The translations under genes were made by a program, and so were the position numbers. A DNA stretch of 54,355 bases from Pseudomonas sp. PIC25 (GTDB taxonomy: Bacteria; Pseudomonadota; Gammaproteobacteria; Pseudomonadales; Pseudomonadaceae), in NCBI RefSeq assembly GCF_002286785.1, contig NZ_MUJY01000066.1, positions 1 through 54,355 of the forward strand, in the 5' to 3' direction. Below, one piece after another: positions 28,157 to 39,521 of this stretch. Under the pieces are notes generated by a model, which saw only the letters and a list, made by a program, of their open reading frames with translations, was not told the DNA's origin and ran no database searches. Numbering within the stretch: the first letter of the stretch is position 1; each line of letters starts with the position of its first letter.

Positions 28157-28185
28157 AGTATAGGGAGGCATTTTCTCCGGGTCAA
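28157..28185 (-). promoter_or_regulatory. Sigma-70 promoter of tRNA-Leu with GC-rich discriminator
   Basis: Read leftward, TTGACC and TATACT are separated by 17 bases, and the sequence after the -10 is GCGCCGCC. A GC-rich discriminator is typical of stringently controlled stable-RNA promoters. Transcription would start about seven bases before the mature 5' end. Confidence 0.8.
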
Positions 28186-28250
28186 TTGGGTTTCATGGTC
28201 ACCGCGAACTAATTCCGTTAAACTTCGCGGCCCTGCAAGACGACCCCATC

Positions 28251-30430
<2,180 letters not shown>

Positions 30431-30477
30431 ACAAGAACACGCTTTCCCTTCTTATATATGAGTAACAGGAGTGCTAC

Positions 30478-30813
30478 ATGAGCTTTCTGATCCCCGCTGC
30501 CTACGCTGATGCGGCTGCCCCGGCGGCTGGCCCTGCCGGCACCGGTTTCGAGTGGGTGTTTCTGGTCGGCTTCCTGGTCATCTTCTACCTGATGATCTGG
30601 CGCCCGCAGGCGAAGCGCGCCAAGGAGCACAAAAACCTGCTCGGCGGTCTGCAGAAGGGCGATGAAGTGGTGACCTCCGGTGGCATCGCTGGAAAAGTGG
30701 TCAAGGTTGCCGACGATTTTGTCGTGCTCGAAGTGTCCGACACCGTCGAGCTGAAGATTCAGAAAGTGGCCATTGCCGCAACGCTGCCCAAGGGCACGCT
30801 GAAGGCCATCTAA
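30478..30813 (+). CDS. yajC: Sec translocon accessory protein YajC
   Basis: A 111-residue single-pass inner-membrane protein: one hydrophobic segment (EWVFLVGFLVIFYLMIW, about residues 24-40) followed by a basic, conserved cytoplasmic part (RPQAKRAKEHKNLL, GDEVVTSGGIAGKV). It associates with SecDF. The N-terminus is longer and more Ala/Pro-rich than in E. coli. AGGAG lies a few bases before the ATG. TATATATGA upstream may contribute a promoter. Confidence 0.95.
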   Translation: MSFLIPAAYADAAAPAAGPAGTGFEWVFLVGFLVIFYLMIWRPQAKRAKEHKNLLGGLQKGDEVVTSGGIAGKVVKVADDFVVLEVSDTVELKIQKVAIAATLPKGTLKAI

Positions 30814-30875
30814 GCACATCACTTCACCATTTGGACGGGGCGCGCAAGGCGCCCCGCGTCATTAGGCGGCGCGTC

Positions 30876-32741
30876 ATGCTCAATAAATACCCCATGTGGA
30901 AATACCTGCTGATCCTCGTGGTTCTGACGGTAGGCATTATCTATTCCGCTCCCAATCTCTACCCTGACGATCCGGCCATCCAGATCCGAGGCCAAAGCGC
31001 TGCGCTGCAGATTGGCCAGGCCGATCTTGATCGTGCCGAGCGCGCCCTCAGGGACGCCGGTATTGCGGTCAAGTCGAGCGGTCTCGGCGAGCAGGGTGGC
31101 GGCTTGTTGCGCCTGACTCGCCAGGAAGACCAGTTGCCGGCCAGGGATGTGGTTCACCGTGCACTGGGCGACGAGTATGTAGTCGCTCTGAACCTTGCAC
31201 CGACCACGCCCGATTGGTTGCGCAATCTGGGGGCTGGTCCGATGAAGTTGGGCCTGGACCTGTCCGGTGGCGTGCATTTCCTGATGGAAGTGGACATGGA
31301 CAAGGCGGTGGATGCACGCCTGAAAGTCTACGAAGGCGAAGTGAAGAGCCTGCTGCGCAAAGAGCGGGTTCGTTATCGCAGCCTGCCGCAGCAGGATGGC
31401 GCCATCCAGTTGGGGTTCACCGACGCGGATACGCTGGAAAAAGCCCAGGCCCTGGTGCGCCGCAATTTCTCCGACTTCGATGCGACTAGCAGCGAGCGTA
31501 ACGGTATGCAGGTGCTCCGCCTGGCGCTGACCCCGGCCAAGCTCGCGGAAATCCGGGAATACTCCATCAAGCAGAACCTGACCACGGTGCGCAACCGGGT
31601 CAACGAGCTGGGTGTCGCCGAGCCGCTGGTTCAGCGTCAGGGTGCCAACCGCATCGTCGTGGAACTGCCAGGGGTGCAGGACACCGCAACGGCCAAGGGT
31701 ATCCTTGGCAAGACCGCGAACCTGGAGTTCCGTCTGCAGGCCGAGGCGGATGCGGCCCGGGCGACTACCGAGGCTTTCGAGTTTCGTCAGGAAGGACGCC
31801 CGCCGGTCCAGTTGGAGCGCACCCTGATCATCACCGGTGACCAGGTGACCGATGCGCAGGCGAGTTTCGACGAGAACGGTCGCCCGCAGGTGAATATCCG
31901 CCTGGATGGGCATGGCGGCGACCTGATGAATCGCGCTACCCGCAACAACGTCGGGCGCAGCATGGCGGTGATCTTCATCGAACAGAAGCCGGTAACCCGC
32001 TACGTCAAGCAGGTGGTCGGCGGCGTCGAGAAGGAGGTGCCGGTGCAGGCCTTCCGTGAGGAGAAGAAGATCATCAGTCTGGCGACCATTCAGTCGCCGC
32101 TGGGCAACAGCTTCCGTATCACTGGTCTCGATGGTCCGGGCGAGTCCTCCGAACTGGCACTGCTGCTGCGCGCCGGTGGTCTGGCCGCGCCGATGTACTT
32201 CGCCGAAGAGCGCACCATCGGGCCGAGCCTGGGTGCGGAGAACATCGAGCTGGGTGCCAATGCCGCACTGTGGGGCTTCTTCTTCGTCGCCCTGTTCATC
32301 GTTGCGATCTACAAGTTCTTCGGGCTGCTGGCGACCGTCGCGCTGGGCTTCAACATGGTCGTCCTGGTCGCGTTGATGTCCTTGCTGGGGGCGACGCTGA
32401 CCCTGCCCGGCATCGCCGGTATCGTGTTGACCATGGGTATGGCGGTGGACGCCAACGTGCTGATCTTCTCCCGTATCAGGGAGGAAATCGCCAACGGAAT
32501 GTCCATTCAGCGTGCCATCCATGAGGGCTTCGATCGCGCCTTCTCGGCCATTCTCGATGGCAACCTCACCACCCTGCTGGTGGGGGGAATTCTCTTCGCC
32601 ATGGGGACCGGTCCGGTGAAAGGTTTCGCCGTGACGCTGTCGCTCGGGATCATTACCTCCATGTTCACCGCCATCGTCGTGACCCGTGGCATGGTCAACC
32701 TGATCTTCGGTGGTCGCGATCTGAAGAAGCTGTGGATTTAA
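30876..32741 (+). CDS. secD: Protein translocase subunit SecD
   Basis: A 621-residue RND-type membrane protein. It has one N-terminal membrane segment (LLILVVLTVGIIYSAPNLYP), a large periplasmic domain beginning with the motif LGLDLSGGVHFLMEVDM (about residues 120-136), and five membrane segments near the C-terminus with GIAGIVLTMGMAVDANVLIF and RIREEI. With SecF it uses the proton gradient to help release exported proteins. ATG 30876 gives MLNKYPMWKYLLI; an upstream in-frame start would add 15 unlikely residues. Confidence 0.97.
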   Translation: MLNKYPMWKYLLILVVLTVGIIYSAPNLYPDDPAIQIRGQSAALQIGQADLDRAERALRDAGIAVKSSGLGEQGGGLLRLTRQEDQLPARDVVHRALGDEYVVALNLAPTTPDWLRNLGAGPMKLGLDLSGGVHFLMEVDMDKAVDARLKVYEGEVKSLLRKERVRYRSLPQQDGAIQLGFTDADTLEKAQALVRRNFSDFDATSSERNGMQVLRLALTPAKLAEIREYSIKQNLTTVRNRVNELGVAEPLVQRQGANRIVVELPGVQDTATAKGILGKTANLEFRLQAEADAARATTEAFEFRQEGRPPVQLERTLIITGDQVTDAQASFDENGRPQVNIRLDGHGGDLMNRATRNNVGRSMAVIFIEQKPVTRYVKQVVGGVEKEVPVQAFREEKKIISLATIQSPLGNSFRITGLDGPGESSELALLLRAGGLAAPMYFAEERTIGPSLGAENIELGANAALWGFFFVALFIVAIYKFFGLLATVALGFNMVVLVALMSLLGATLTLPGIAGIVLTMGMAVDANVLIFSRIREEIANGMSIQRAIHEGFDRAFSAILDGNLTTLLVGGILFAMGTGPVKGFAVTLSLGIITSMFTAIVVTRGMVNLIFGGRDLKKLWI

Positions 32742-32754
32742 GGGGTACGCCACG

Positions 32755-33666
32755 ATGAAACGCGTTATCAACTTCATGGGCATTCGCCACTTGGCGTTTG
32801 CCGCGACCGTGTTGCTGACCCTGGTATCCCTGGGCAGCCTCGCGTTCCAGGGGCTGAATTTCGGCCTGGACTTCACTGGCGGCACCCTGATCGAGCTGGG
32901 TTACGAAAAGCCGGCCGAACTCGACAAGGTGCGCAGTCAACTGAGTGCGGCAGGCTATCCAGACGCCGTCGTGCAGAGCTTTGGGGCTACCACCGATGTG
33001 CTGGTGCGCTTGCAGGGCGACGACCCGCAGCTCGGCAACAAGGTCTCTGCGGCTTTGGAGCAGGCGGACAGCGGCAACCCGGTATCGGTCAAGCGGGTCG
33101 AGTTCGTCGGTCCGGCGGTCGGAGAGGAGCTGCGTGACCAGGGCGGCCTGGGCATGTTGCTGGCGCTGGGCGGCATCCTGGTCTACGTGGCTTTCCGCTT
33201 CCAATGGAAGTTCGGTCTGGGTGCGATCCTTTCGCTGATCCACGACGTGATCGTGACGCTCGGGGTGTTCTCGCTGTTCCAGATTCCCTTCGACCTCACG
33301 GTCCTGGCGGCGGTCCTGGCAATCATCGGCTATTCGCTGAACGATACCATCGTGGTGTTCGACCGTATCCGCGAGAATTTCCGTGTCCTGCGCAAGGCCG
33401 AGCTGATCGAGAACATCAACATCTCCACGACCCAGACGCTGTTGCGTACCCTTGCAACGTCGATTTCCACCCTTCTGGCGGTCGTCGCGCTGATGGTCTT
33501 CGGTGGGGAAAACCTGTGGGGCTTCTCGTTGGCGCTGTTCATCGGTGTTCTGGCGGGTACTTACTCGTCCGTCTATATCGCCAGCATTCTGCTGATCTGG
33601 CTGAAACTCACCCGCGACGACCTGATTCCGCCGGCAGTCGAGGAGGCGGTGGATGATCGCCCCTGA
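32755..33666 (+). CDS. secF: Protein translocase subunit SecF
   Basis: A 303-residue partner of SecD, with an N-terminal membrane segment, the motif NFGLDFTGGTLIELGY and a C-terminal bundle containing VLAIIGYSLNDTIVVFDRIREN. The gap to secD is 13 bases with an AAGGGGT ribosome site, so the pair is co-translated from one mRNA. Its length and motif order are normal. Confidence 0.97.
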   Translation: MKRVINFMGIRHLAFAATVLLTLVSLGSLAFQGLNFGLDFTGGTLIELGYEKPAELDKVRSQLSAAGYPDAVVQSFGATTDVLVRLQGDDPQLGNKVSAALEQADSGNPVSVKRVEFVGPAVGEELRDQGGLGMLLALGGILVYVAFRFQWKFGLGAILSLIHDVIVTLGVFSLFQIPFDLTVLAAVLAIIGYSLNDTIVVFDRIRENFRVLRKAELIENINISTTQTLLRTLATSISTLLAVVALMVFGGENLWGFSLALFIGVLAGTYSSVYIASILLIWLKLTRDDLIPPAVEEAVDDRP

Positions 33667-33750
33667 GTAGCGAAGCGGAACTCTCGTGCGGTGCCTGGGT
33701 CCAAGGCAAGGACAAAGGCACTCGGGTGCCGATCGAGAGGTAGGAGATAT

Positions 33751-34299
33751 ATGAACAAGTCGATGCTCGTAGGTGCGGTACTGGGTGCGGTCGGTGTGAC
33801 TGCCGGTGGTGCCCTGGCTACTTACAGTCTTGTGGGTGGCGGCCCCGAGTATGCCGAAGTGCTCGCCGTGGAGCCGATCAAGGAAACGATCAAGACCCCG
33901 CGCGAAGTATGCAAGGACGTTACCGTGACCCGCCAGCGTCCGGTGCAGGACCAGCATCAGATTGCAGGTACCGTGATTGGTGCGGTGGCCGGCGGATTGC
34001 TGGGTAATCAGGTCGGTGGCGGTAACGGCAAGAAGATCGCTACCGTGGCTGGTGCTGCAGCCGGTGGCTATGCCGGTAACAAGATTCAGGAAGGCATGCA
34101 GGCGCGTGACACGTACACGACGACCGAGACCCGCTGTAATACGGTGACCGACACCAGCGAAAAGGTGGTCGGTTATGACGTGAAATACAAGCTGGGTGAG
34201 AAGGTCGGAAAGGTGCGGATGGATCGCGATCCGGGTGCCGCCATTCCGGTGAAGGATGGTCAGTTGGTTCTGGCGCAGCAATCCCAGCCTGCCCAGTAG
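33751..34299 (+). CDS. Glycine-zipper 2TM (17-kDa antigen-like) envelope protein
   Basis: A 182-residue protein with an N-terminal hydrophobic segment (SMLVGAVLGAVGVTAGGALATYSLVGGG) and a central glycine zipper, AGTVIGAVAGGLLGNQVGGG and AGAAAGGYAGNKIQ, in two antiparallel stretches, as in the Rick_17kDa/SlyB group. Two Cys pairs may matter (EVCKDV and TRCNTV). There is no lipobox, so it may be anchored by its first segment. It follows secF with an 84-bp gap and ends at a strong bidirectional terminator. AGGAGAT precedes the ATG. The function is unknown, likely envelope integrity. Confidence 0.85.
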   Translation: MNKSMLVGAVLGAVGVTAGGALATYSLVGGGPEYAEVLAVEPIKETIKTPREVCKDVTVTRQRPVQDQHQIAGTVIGAVAGGLLGNQVGGGNGKKIATVAGAAAGGYAGNKIQEGMQARDTYTTTETRCNTVTDTSEKVVGYDVKYKLGEKVGKVRMDRDPGAAIPVKDGQLVLAQQSQPAQ

Positions 34300-34315
34300 G
34301 CGAAATCGAGACAAA

Positions 34316-34344
34316 GAAAAACCCGGTCTAGGCCGGGTTTTTTC
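34316..34344. terminator. Bidirectional rho-independent terminator
   Basis: AAAACCCGG/CCGGGTTTT with a T run on either side lies between the convergent glycine-zipper gene and suhB and can serve both. Confidence 0.93.
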
Positions 34345-34354
34345 GTATCTGCGG

Positions 34355-35170
34355 TCAGCGTTTCAGCGACGGGGGAAGGTGTGGCTGGATCGCAGTCAGT
34401 ACGGCCTTGAAGCACTTGGTATTGCCGGCGACGATGTGGCCTTTTTCCAGGAATTCGTGGTTGCCGGTGAAATCGCTCACCAAGCCACCGGCTTCCTGTA
34501 CCAGTAGGGCGCCCGCAGCCATGTCCCATTCGGACAGGCCGAACTCCCAATAGGCGTCGTAGCGGCCGGCGGCCACGTAGGCCAGATCCAGGCTGGCGGC
34601 GCCGGCGCGGCGAATGCCGGCGGTCTGTCCGACCAGGCTGCGAAACATGTTCAGGTAATTGTCCAGATGGTCCATCTGGCTATCGCGGAAGGGGAACCCC
34701 GTGCCGAGCAGTGCGCCTTCAAGGCCCTTGCGCGGGCTGACGCGCAGGCGGCGACCGTTCAGGGCCGCGCCACGACCGCGGCTGGCGGTGAATTCTTCCT
34801 GGCGGACCGGATCGAGCACCACGGCGTGTTCGAGACGGCCGCGATATTTGCAGGCGATGCTCACGGCGAAGTGCGGTACGCCGCGAACGAAGTTGGTGGT
34901 TCCATCCAGCGGGTCGATGATCCATTGGTAGTCGGCACCTTCGCCGCTGCCTTCGATCAGTCCGCCTTCTTCGCCTTTGAAGCCGTGATTCGGGTAGGCC
35001 TTGCGCAGGGCGTTGACGATGGTCTGCTCGGCAGCGCGATCGACCTCGGTCACATAATCCTTGGCTTCCTTCTCGTTGACCGAGATGACATCCAGCCGCT
35101 CGATGGAACGGAAGATCAATTCTCCGGCGCTGCGGGCTGCGCGCAGCGCGATATTCAGCATGGGCTGCAT
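34355..35170 (-). CDS. suhB: Inositol-1-monophosphatase family protein SuhB
   Basis: A 271-residue Mg2+-dependent phosphatase. Metal ligands are Glu67-Glu68 in FKGEEGG and Asp86/Asp89 in WIIDPLDGTTNF; a third ligand lies in SEWDMAAGALLVQEAGG. In E. coli SuhB also acts with the rRNA antitermination complex, and in Pseudomonas aeruginosa it affects motility and virulence gene control; the phosphatase activity may not be the main role. It is monocistronic and converges on the glycine-zipper gene. Confidence 0.95.
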   Translation of the reverse strand: MQPMLNIALRAARSAGELIFRSIERLDVISVNEKEAKDYVTEVDRAAEQTIVNALRKAYPNHGFKGEEGGLIEGSGEGADYQWIIDPLDGTTNFVRGVPHFAVSIACKYRGRLEHAVVLDPVRQEEFTASRGRGAALNGRRLRVSPRKGLEGALLGTGFPFRDSQMDHLDNYLNMFRSLVGQTAGIRRAGAASLDLAYVAAGRYDAYWEFGLSEWDMAAGALLVQEAGGLVSDFTGNHEFLEKGHIVAGNTKCFKAVLTAIQPHLPPSLKR

Positions 35171-35314
35171 GGACGATTACCTGGGACATTAAAGAAAGCC
35201 GGCCATTCTAGCAGAAAAGCTTGGCGCGGGTAGCGCGCCTTGTGTGGTGCGTGGCGTTCGCCGGGGGGCTTCTGTAAGATTTGCTGCCTTTTTGCTGTTT
35301 GTGTGTGGTGCCCG

Positions 35315-36088
35315 GTGCTGCAGAACATACGAGTGGTCCTGGTGAATACCAGTCATCCCGGCAATATCGGCGGGGCTGCGCGCGCCATGAAGAACATGGG
35401 GCTCTCCCGTCTGGTGCTGGTCGATCCCGAGGATTTTCCCAGTGGGGAGGCCGTCGCTCGCGCTTCCGGCGCGACGGATATCCTCGACAACGCGCAGGTT
35501 GTCGGCACGTTGGAAGAGGCATTGGTGGGGTGCAGTGTGGCGCTTGGCACCAGTGCGCGAGACCGACGCATTCCCTGGCCGCTCCTGGATCCGCGTGAAT
35601 GTGCGGCAACCTGTCTCGATCAAGTGGGGGCTGGGGCTGAGGTCGCATTGGTTTTCGGGCGTGAATACGCCGGCCTGACCAACGAAGAGCTGCAGCGTTG
35701 CCAGTTCCATGTGCATATCCCGTCGGACCCGGAGTTCGGTTCGCTCAACTTGGCGGCTGCGGTGCAGGTGTTGGTGTACGAGGTTCGCATGGCATGGTTG
35801 GCGGCCCAGGGGCAGCCGACCAAGATGGAGAAGCTGGAGACCACGGCGATTCTAAATTCCCAGCCGGTGACGGTGGAGGAGCTGGAGCTTTTCTATGGGC
35901 ATCTGGAAAAGACGCTGGTGGACATCGGCTTTCTCGATCCCGAGAAGCCGAGGCATCTGATGTCGAGGTTGCGCCGGCTTTACGGGCGTTGCGGTATCAG
36001 CAAGCTGGAAATGAATATCCTTCGCGGCATTCTGACAGAGACTCAGAAGGTTGCCCGGGGGGAGCCTCACAAGCGGAGAGAAGACTGA
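35315..36088 (+). CDS. trmJ: tRNA (cytidine/uridine-32-2'-O)-methyltransferase TrmJ
   Basis: A 257-residue SPOUT methyltransferase. The family segments are [24 protein letters not shown] at the N-terminus, [29 protein letters not shown] and [18 protein letters not shown] (trefoil-knot SAM site). It methylates position 32 of tRNAs. I chose GTG 35315, giving [16 protein letters not shown], which matches the 257-residue length I remember; the Shine-Dalgarno is weak. The stop overlaps the cysE ATG by one base (TGATG). Confidence 0.93.
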   Translation: MLQNIRVVLVNTSHPGNIGGAARAMKNMGLSRLVLVDPEDFPSGEAVARASGATDILDNAQVVGTLEEALVGCSVALGTSARDRRIPWPLLDPRECAATCLDQVGAGAEVALVFGREYAGLTNEELQRCQFHVHIPSDPEFGSLNLAAAVQVLVYEVRMAWLAAQGQPTKMEKLETTAILNSQPVTVEELELFYGHLEKTLVDIGFLDPEKPRHLMSRLRRLYGRCGISKLEMNILRGILTETQKVARGEPHKRRED

Positions 36089-36864
36089 TGTTCGAGCGCG
36101 TTCGAGAAGATATCCAGAGCGTTTTCCATCGCGATCCGGCTGCGCGCAACGCGTTCGAGGTGCTGACCTGCTACCCGGGCCTTCATGCGATCTGGTTGCA
36201 TCGTCTGGCGCATGCGCTGTGGGGCGCCGGCTGGAAATGGCTGGCACGTCTGGTGTCGAATTTCGGCCGTTGGTTGACTGGGATCGAGATCCATCCGGGG
36301 GCGAAAATCGGCCGGCGCTTCTTCATTGATCATGGCATGGGTATCGTGATTGGCGAGACGGCGGAAATCGGCGATGACGTGACGCTGTATCAGGGGGTGA
36401 CCCTGGGTGGTACCAGTTGGAACAAGGGTAAGCGTCATCCGACCCTGGAAGATGGTGTGGTGGTCGGTGCCGGCGCCAAGGTGCTGGGGCCTTTCACGGT
36501 GGGGGCGGGGGCGAAGATCGGCTCCAATGCGGTGGTGACCAAGGCCGTGCCGGCTGGCGCTACGGCGGTCGGTATTCCCGGGCGAATCATCGTAAAGGTC
36601 GATGACGAACAGGAGGCCAAGCGCCAGGCTATAGCCGAGAAGTTCGGCTTCGACGCATACGGCGTCGGCCAGGACATGCCTGATCCCGTGGCGCGGGCGA
36701 TCGGTCAGTTGCTGGATCACCTGCAGGCGGTGGATGCGCGCCTGGAGGGGATGTGCGCGGCGCTCAAGGCGCTGGGCAGTGATTATTGCGCTAAGGAGCT
36801 GCCTGCGCTGCGCGAAGAGGACTTCGCCGGGGTCAAGGATGACGGCAGTAAGCCTGCGGCCTGA
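36088..36864 (+). CDS. cysE: Serine O-acetyltransferase CysE
   Basis: A 258-residue left-handed beta-helix (hexapeptide) acetyltransferase. Visible are the N-terminal helical part ([20 protein letters not shown]), [44 protein letters not shown] with catalytic His in DHGMG, and [20 protein letters not shown]. It makes O-acetylserine, the first step of cysteine synthesis. The C-terminal extension (about residues 175-258) differs from the short E. coli tail. Placement right before isc genes links cysteine supply to Fe-S assembly; the stop-start overlap with trmJ suggests co-translation. Confidence 0.95.
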   Translation: MFERVREDIQSVFHRDPAARNAFEVLTCYPGLHAIWLHRLAHALWGAGWKWLARLVSNFGRWLTGIEIHPGAKIGRRFFIDHGMGIVIGETAEIGDDVTLYQGVTLGGTSWNKGKRHPTLEDGVVVGAGAKVLGPFTVGAGAKIGSNAVVTKAVPAGATAVGIPGRIIVKVDDEQEAKRQAIAEKFGFDAYGVGQDMPDPVARAIGQLLDHLQAVDARLEGMCAALKALGSDYCAKELPALREEDFAGVKDDGSKPAA

Positions 36865-36893
36865 TGCGCGGTTGCTGGTGTCCTGTTATGATG

Positions 36894-36913
36894 CGCGCCC
36901 CTGCTGGGGCGCG
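36894..36913 (+). repeat. GC-rich inverted repeat before the isc promoter
   Basis: CGCGCCCC/GGGGCGCG (8 bp, TGCT loop) lies between cysE and the isc promoter. There is no T run after it, so a terminator function is doubtful. Confidence 0.4.
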
Positions 36914-36939
36914 TAAACCTGAGTAAAAGGATAGGTCTT

Positions 36940-36972
36940 TTAGTTGACTTAAATACTCGGGAATTGCATACT
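36940..36972 (+). promoter_or_regulatory. isc operon promoter overlapped by an IscR type-1 operator
   Basis: The 25-base element at 36940-36964 (TTAGTTGACT... to ...ACTCGGGAAT) matches the E. coli type-1 IscR site in nearly all conserved bases. TTGACT (36944-36949) inside it is the -35, with CATACT (36967-36972) as the -10 after a 17-base spacer. [2Fe-2S]-IscR bound here would block RNA polymerase, giving feedback repression when Fe-S clusters are plentiful. Confidence 0.88.
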
Positions 36973-37006
36973 CGCTGCAAACCAGCGATCCCGTGGTATT
37001 CCAACC

Positions 37007-37504
37007 ATGCGTCTGACCACTAAAGGCCGTTACGCCGTCACCGCCATGCTCGATCTGGCTCTGCATGCCCAGCATGGTCCGGTGTCCCTGGCGGATATTT
37101 CCGAGCGCCAAGGAATTTCCCTGTCTTATCTGGAGCAGCTCTTTGCCAAGCTTCGTCGTGGCAATCTGGTGACCAGTGTGCGTGGCCCCGGAGGGGGATA
37201 CCAGCTCTCCCGGGATATGCAGGGTATCCAGGTGGCCCAGGTGATCGACGCGGTCAACGAGTCGGTCGATGCCACCCGTTGCCAGGGGCTCGGTGACTGC
37301 CATTCCGGCGATACCTGCCTCACTCACCACCTCTGGTGCGATCTCAGTCAGCAGATTCATGAATTCCTCAGTGGTATCAGCCTGGCCGACCTCGTTACCC
37401 GTCGCGAGGTGCAGGAGGTCGCCCAGCGTCAGGATCAGCGTCGCTGCAGTACCAATGCGAGGGCGCCGCGCCTGGATAAGATTGAAGCGTCCGCCGTTGA
37501 ATGA
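37007..37504 (+). CDS. iscR: Fe-S cluster-sensing transcriptional regulator IscR
   Basis: A 165-residue Rrf2-family winged-helix protein: [44 protein letters not shown] and the wing [11 protein letters not shown]. Cluster ligands Cys92, Cys98, Cys104 and His107 are all present, so it should bind [2Fe-2S] and repress its own operon through the operator just upstream. It is the first gene of the isc operon and the start is unambiguous. Confidence 0.97.
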   Translation: MRLTTKGRYAVTAMLDLALHAQHGPVSLADISERQGISLSYLEQLFAKLRRGNLVTSVRGPGGGYQLSRDMQGIQVAQVIDAVNESVDATRCQGLGDCHSGDTCLTHHLWCDLSQQIHEFLSGISLADLVTRREVQEVAQRQDQRRCSTNARAPRLDKIEASAVE

Positions 37505-37534
37505 GCAGGATGCCAGCCTGATAGGAGAAGTTTG

Positions 37535-38749
37535 ATGAGATTGCCGATTTACCTCGACTACTCGGCCACGACACCGGTGGATCCTCGCGTTGCCCAGAAG
37601 ATGAGCGAATGTCTGCTGGTCGATGGCAACTTTGGTAACCCGGCATCGCGCTCCCACGTGTTCGGTTGGAAAGCCGAAGAAGCGGTGGAGAATGCCCGGC
37701 GGCAGGTGGCTGAACTGGTCAATGCCGATCCGCGCGAGATCGTCTGGACGTCCGGTGCTACCGAGTCCGACAACCTGGCCATCAAGGGTGTCGCGCATTT
37801 CTATGCGGGCAAGGGGAAGCACATCGTGACTTCCAAGATCGAGCACAAGGCGGTCCTGGATACCACTCGCCAGCTCGAGCGCGAAGGTTTCGAGGTGACC
37901 TATCTCGAGCCGGGCGAAGACGGGCTGATCACCCCGGCGATGGTCGAGGCGGCTCTGCGCGACGACACCATTCTGGTCTCGGTGATGCACGTCAATAACG
38001 AGATCGGCACGATCAACGATATTGCCGCCATCGGCGAGCTGACCCGTTCCCGTGGCGTGCTGTTCCACGTGGATGCCGCGCAATCCACCGGCAAGGTCGA
38101 GATCGATCTGGAAAAGATGAAAGTCGACCTGATGTCCTTCTCTGCCCACAAGACCTACGGGCCGAAGGGGATCGGTGCGCTTTACGTGCGCCGCAAGCCG
38201 CGTGTTCGCCTGGAGGCGATCATCCATGGCGGCGGTCATGAGCGTGGCATGCGTTCCGGCACGCTGGCGACCCACCAGATTGTCGGCATGGGCGAAGCCT
38301 TCCGTATCGCGAAGGAAGAAATGGTCCAGGAGAACGAGCGTATCCGCAGCCTGCGCGACCGTTTCTATCGTCAGGTCGAAGGTATCGAAGAGCTTTACGT
38401 GAACGGCAGCATGACTGCCCGTGTGCCGCACAACCTCAACCTCAGCTTCAACTATGTCGAGGGTGAGTCGTTGATCATGGCGCTCAAGGACCTGGCGGTG
38501 TCTTCCGGGTCGGCCTGTACTTCGGCCTCCTTGGAACCGTCCTATGTGCTGCGTGCGCTGGGGCGTAACGATGAATTGGCACACAGCTCGATCCGTTTCA
38601 CCTTCGGTCGCTTCACCACCGAGGAAGAGATCGACTATGCGGCGCAGAAGGTCTCCGAGGCGGTCTCGAAGCTGCGCGAGCTTTCGCCGCTGTGGGATAT
38701 GTTCAAAGAGGGTGTCGACCTGTCGAAGGTCGAGTGGCAGGCGCATTGA
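37535..38749 (+). CDS. iscS: Cysteine desulfurase IscS
   Basis: A 404-residue class V PLP enzyme that takes sulfur from cysteine and passes it to IscU and other acceptors. The PLP lysine is Lys206 in [12 protein letters not shown] and the persulfide cysteine is Cys328 in [14 protein letters not shown], both at the same numbers as in E. coli. ATG 37535 follows TAGGAGAAG with good spacing. It sits in the normal place between iscR and iscU. Confidence 0.98.
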   Translation: MRLPIYLDYSATTPVDPRVAQKMSECLLVDGNFGNPASRSHVFGWKAEEAVENARRQVAELVNADPREIVWTSGATESDNLAIKGVAHFYAGKGKHIVTSKIEHKAVLDTTRQLEREGFEVTYLEPGEDGLITPAMVEAALRDDTILVSVMHVNNEIGTINDIAAIGELTRSRGVLFHVDAAQSTGKVEIDLEKMKVDLMSFSAHKTYGPKGIGALYVRRKPRVRLEAIIHGGGHERGMRSGTLATHQIVGMGEAFRIAKEEMVQENERIRSLRDRFYRQVEGIEELYVNGSMTARVPHNLNLSFNYVEGESLIMALKDLAVSSGSACTSASLEPSYVLRALGRNDELAHSSIRFTFGRFTTEEEIDYAAQKVSEAVSKLRELSPLWDMFKEGVDLSKVEWQAH

Positions 38750-38775
38750 CGCCCTGACGTGAGAGGAATTGCAAC

Positions 38776-39162
38776 ATGGCATACAGCGACAAGGTCATTG
38801 ACCACTACGAAAACCCGCGCAACGTCGGCAAGCTCGACGCCGAAGATCCCAATGTCGGGACCGGCATGGTCGGTGCGCCGGCTTGCGGTGACGTGATGCG
38901 CCTGCAGATCAAGGTCAACGAGCAGGGCGTCATCGAAGACGCCAAGTTCAAGACCTACGGTTGCGGTTCGGCGATCGCGTCCAGTTCCCTCGCCACCGAG
39001 TGGATGAAGGGCAAGACCCTGGATGAAGCTGAGACCATCAAGAACACCCAGCTCGCCGAAGAACTGGCTCTGCCTCCGGTCAAGATTCACTGCTCGGTGC
39101 TCGCCGAGGACGCCATTAAAGCGGCCGTGCGCGATTACAAGCAGAAGAAAGGCTTGCTCTGA
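38776..39162 (+). CDS. iscU: Fe-S cluster scaffold IscU
   Basis: A 128-residue scaffold that builds [2Fe-2S] clusters. The three ligand cysteines Cys37 (GAPACGDV), Cys63 (YGCGSA) and Cys106 (KIHCSV) and Asp39 are present, as is LPPVK (99-103), the HscA recognition motif. GAGAGGAATT precedes the ATG. Confidence 0.98.
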   Translation: MAYSDKVIDHYENPRNVGKLDAEDPNVGTGMVGAPACGDVMRLQIKVNEQGVIEDAKFKTYGCGSAIASSSLATEWMKGKTLDEAETIKNTQLAEELALPPVKIHCSVLAEDAIKAAVRDYKQKKGLL

Positions 39163-39189
39163 GTCGTTTCAGTGAGTGAGGAGTTTCCA

Positions 39190-39513
39190 ATGGCCATCAC
39201 CATGACCCCAGCCGCCGCCCAGCACGTCCGCCGCTCACTGGATGGGCGTGGCAAGGGCGAGGGTATTCGCCTGGGTGTGCGCACCACGGGCTGCTCCGGC
39301 TTGGCTTATGTACTGGAGTTTGTGGACGAGACCGGTGCTGACGACCAGGTTTTCGAAAGCCATGGCGTGAAGGTGATCATTGACCCGAAGAGTCTGGTCT
39401 ACCTCGATGGCACGGAGCTCGATTTCGTTCGCGAGGGCCTCAACGAAGGCTTCAAGTTCAACAACCCCAACGTCCGCGGCGAGTGCGGCTGTGGCGAGAG
39501 TTTCAATGTCTGA
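39190..39513 (+). CDS. iscA: A-type Fe-S carrier IscA
   Basis: A 107-residue A-type carrier with the three conserved cysteines Cys35 (TTGCSG), Cys99 and Cys101 (GECGCGESF). It delivers clusters or iron to targets. I used ATG 39190 ([13 protein letters not shown]), preceded by GAGGAG; an upstream in-frame ATG at 39172 would add six residues. Confidence 0.97.
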   Translation: MAITMTPAAAQHVRRSLDGRGKGEGIRLGVRTTGCSGLAYVLEFVDETGADDQVFESHGVKVIIDPKSLVYLDGTELDFVREGLNEGFKFNNPNVRGECGCGESFNV

Positions 39514-39521
39514 GGCTCTCC

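Noticed and set aside
27867-28163. Rightward open frame antisense to tRNA-Leu, ending in a peptide like VPRERLELSLCRQKRILNPP
   Set aside because: This is the well-known artefact of translating the complement of a class II tRNA gene; it has no ribosome site or protein family.
30819-32885. 688-codon open frame antisense to secD
   Set aside because: Shadow of a conserved gene in GC-rich sequence; His/Gln/Arg-rich with no recognisable domain.
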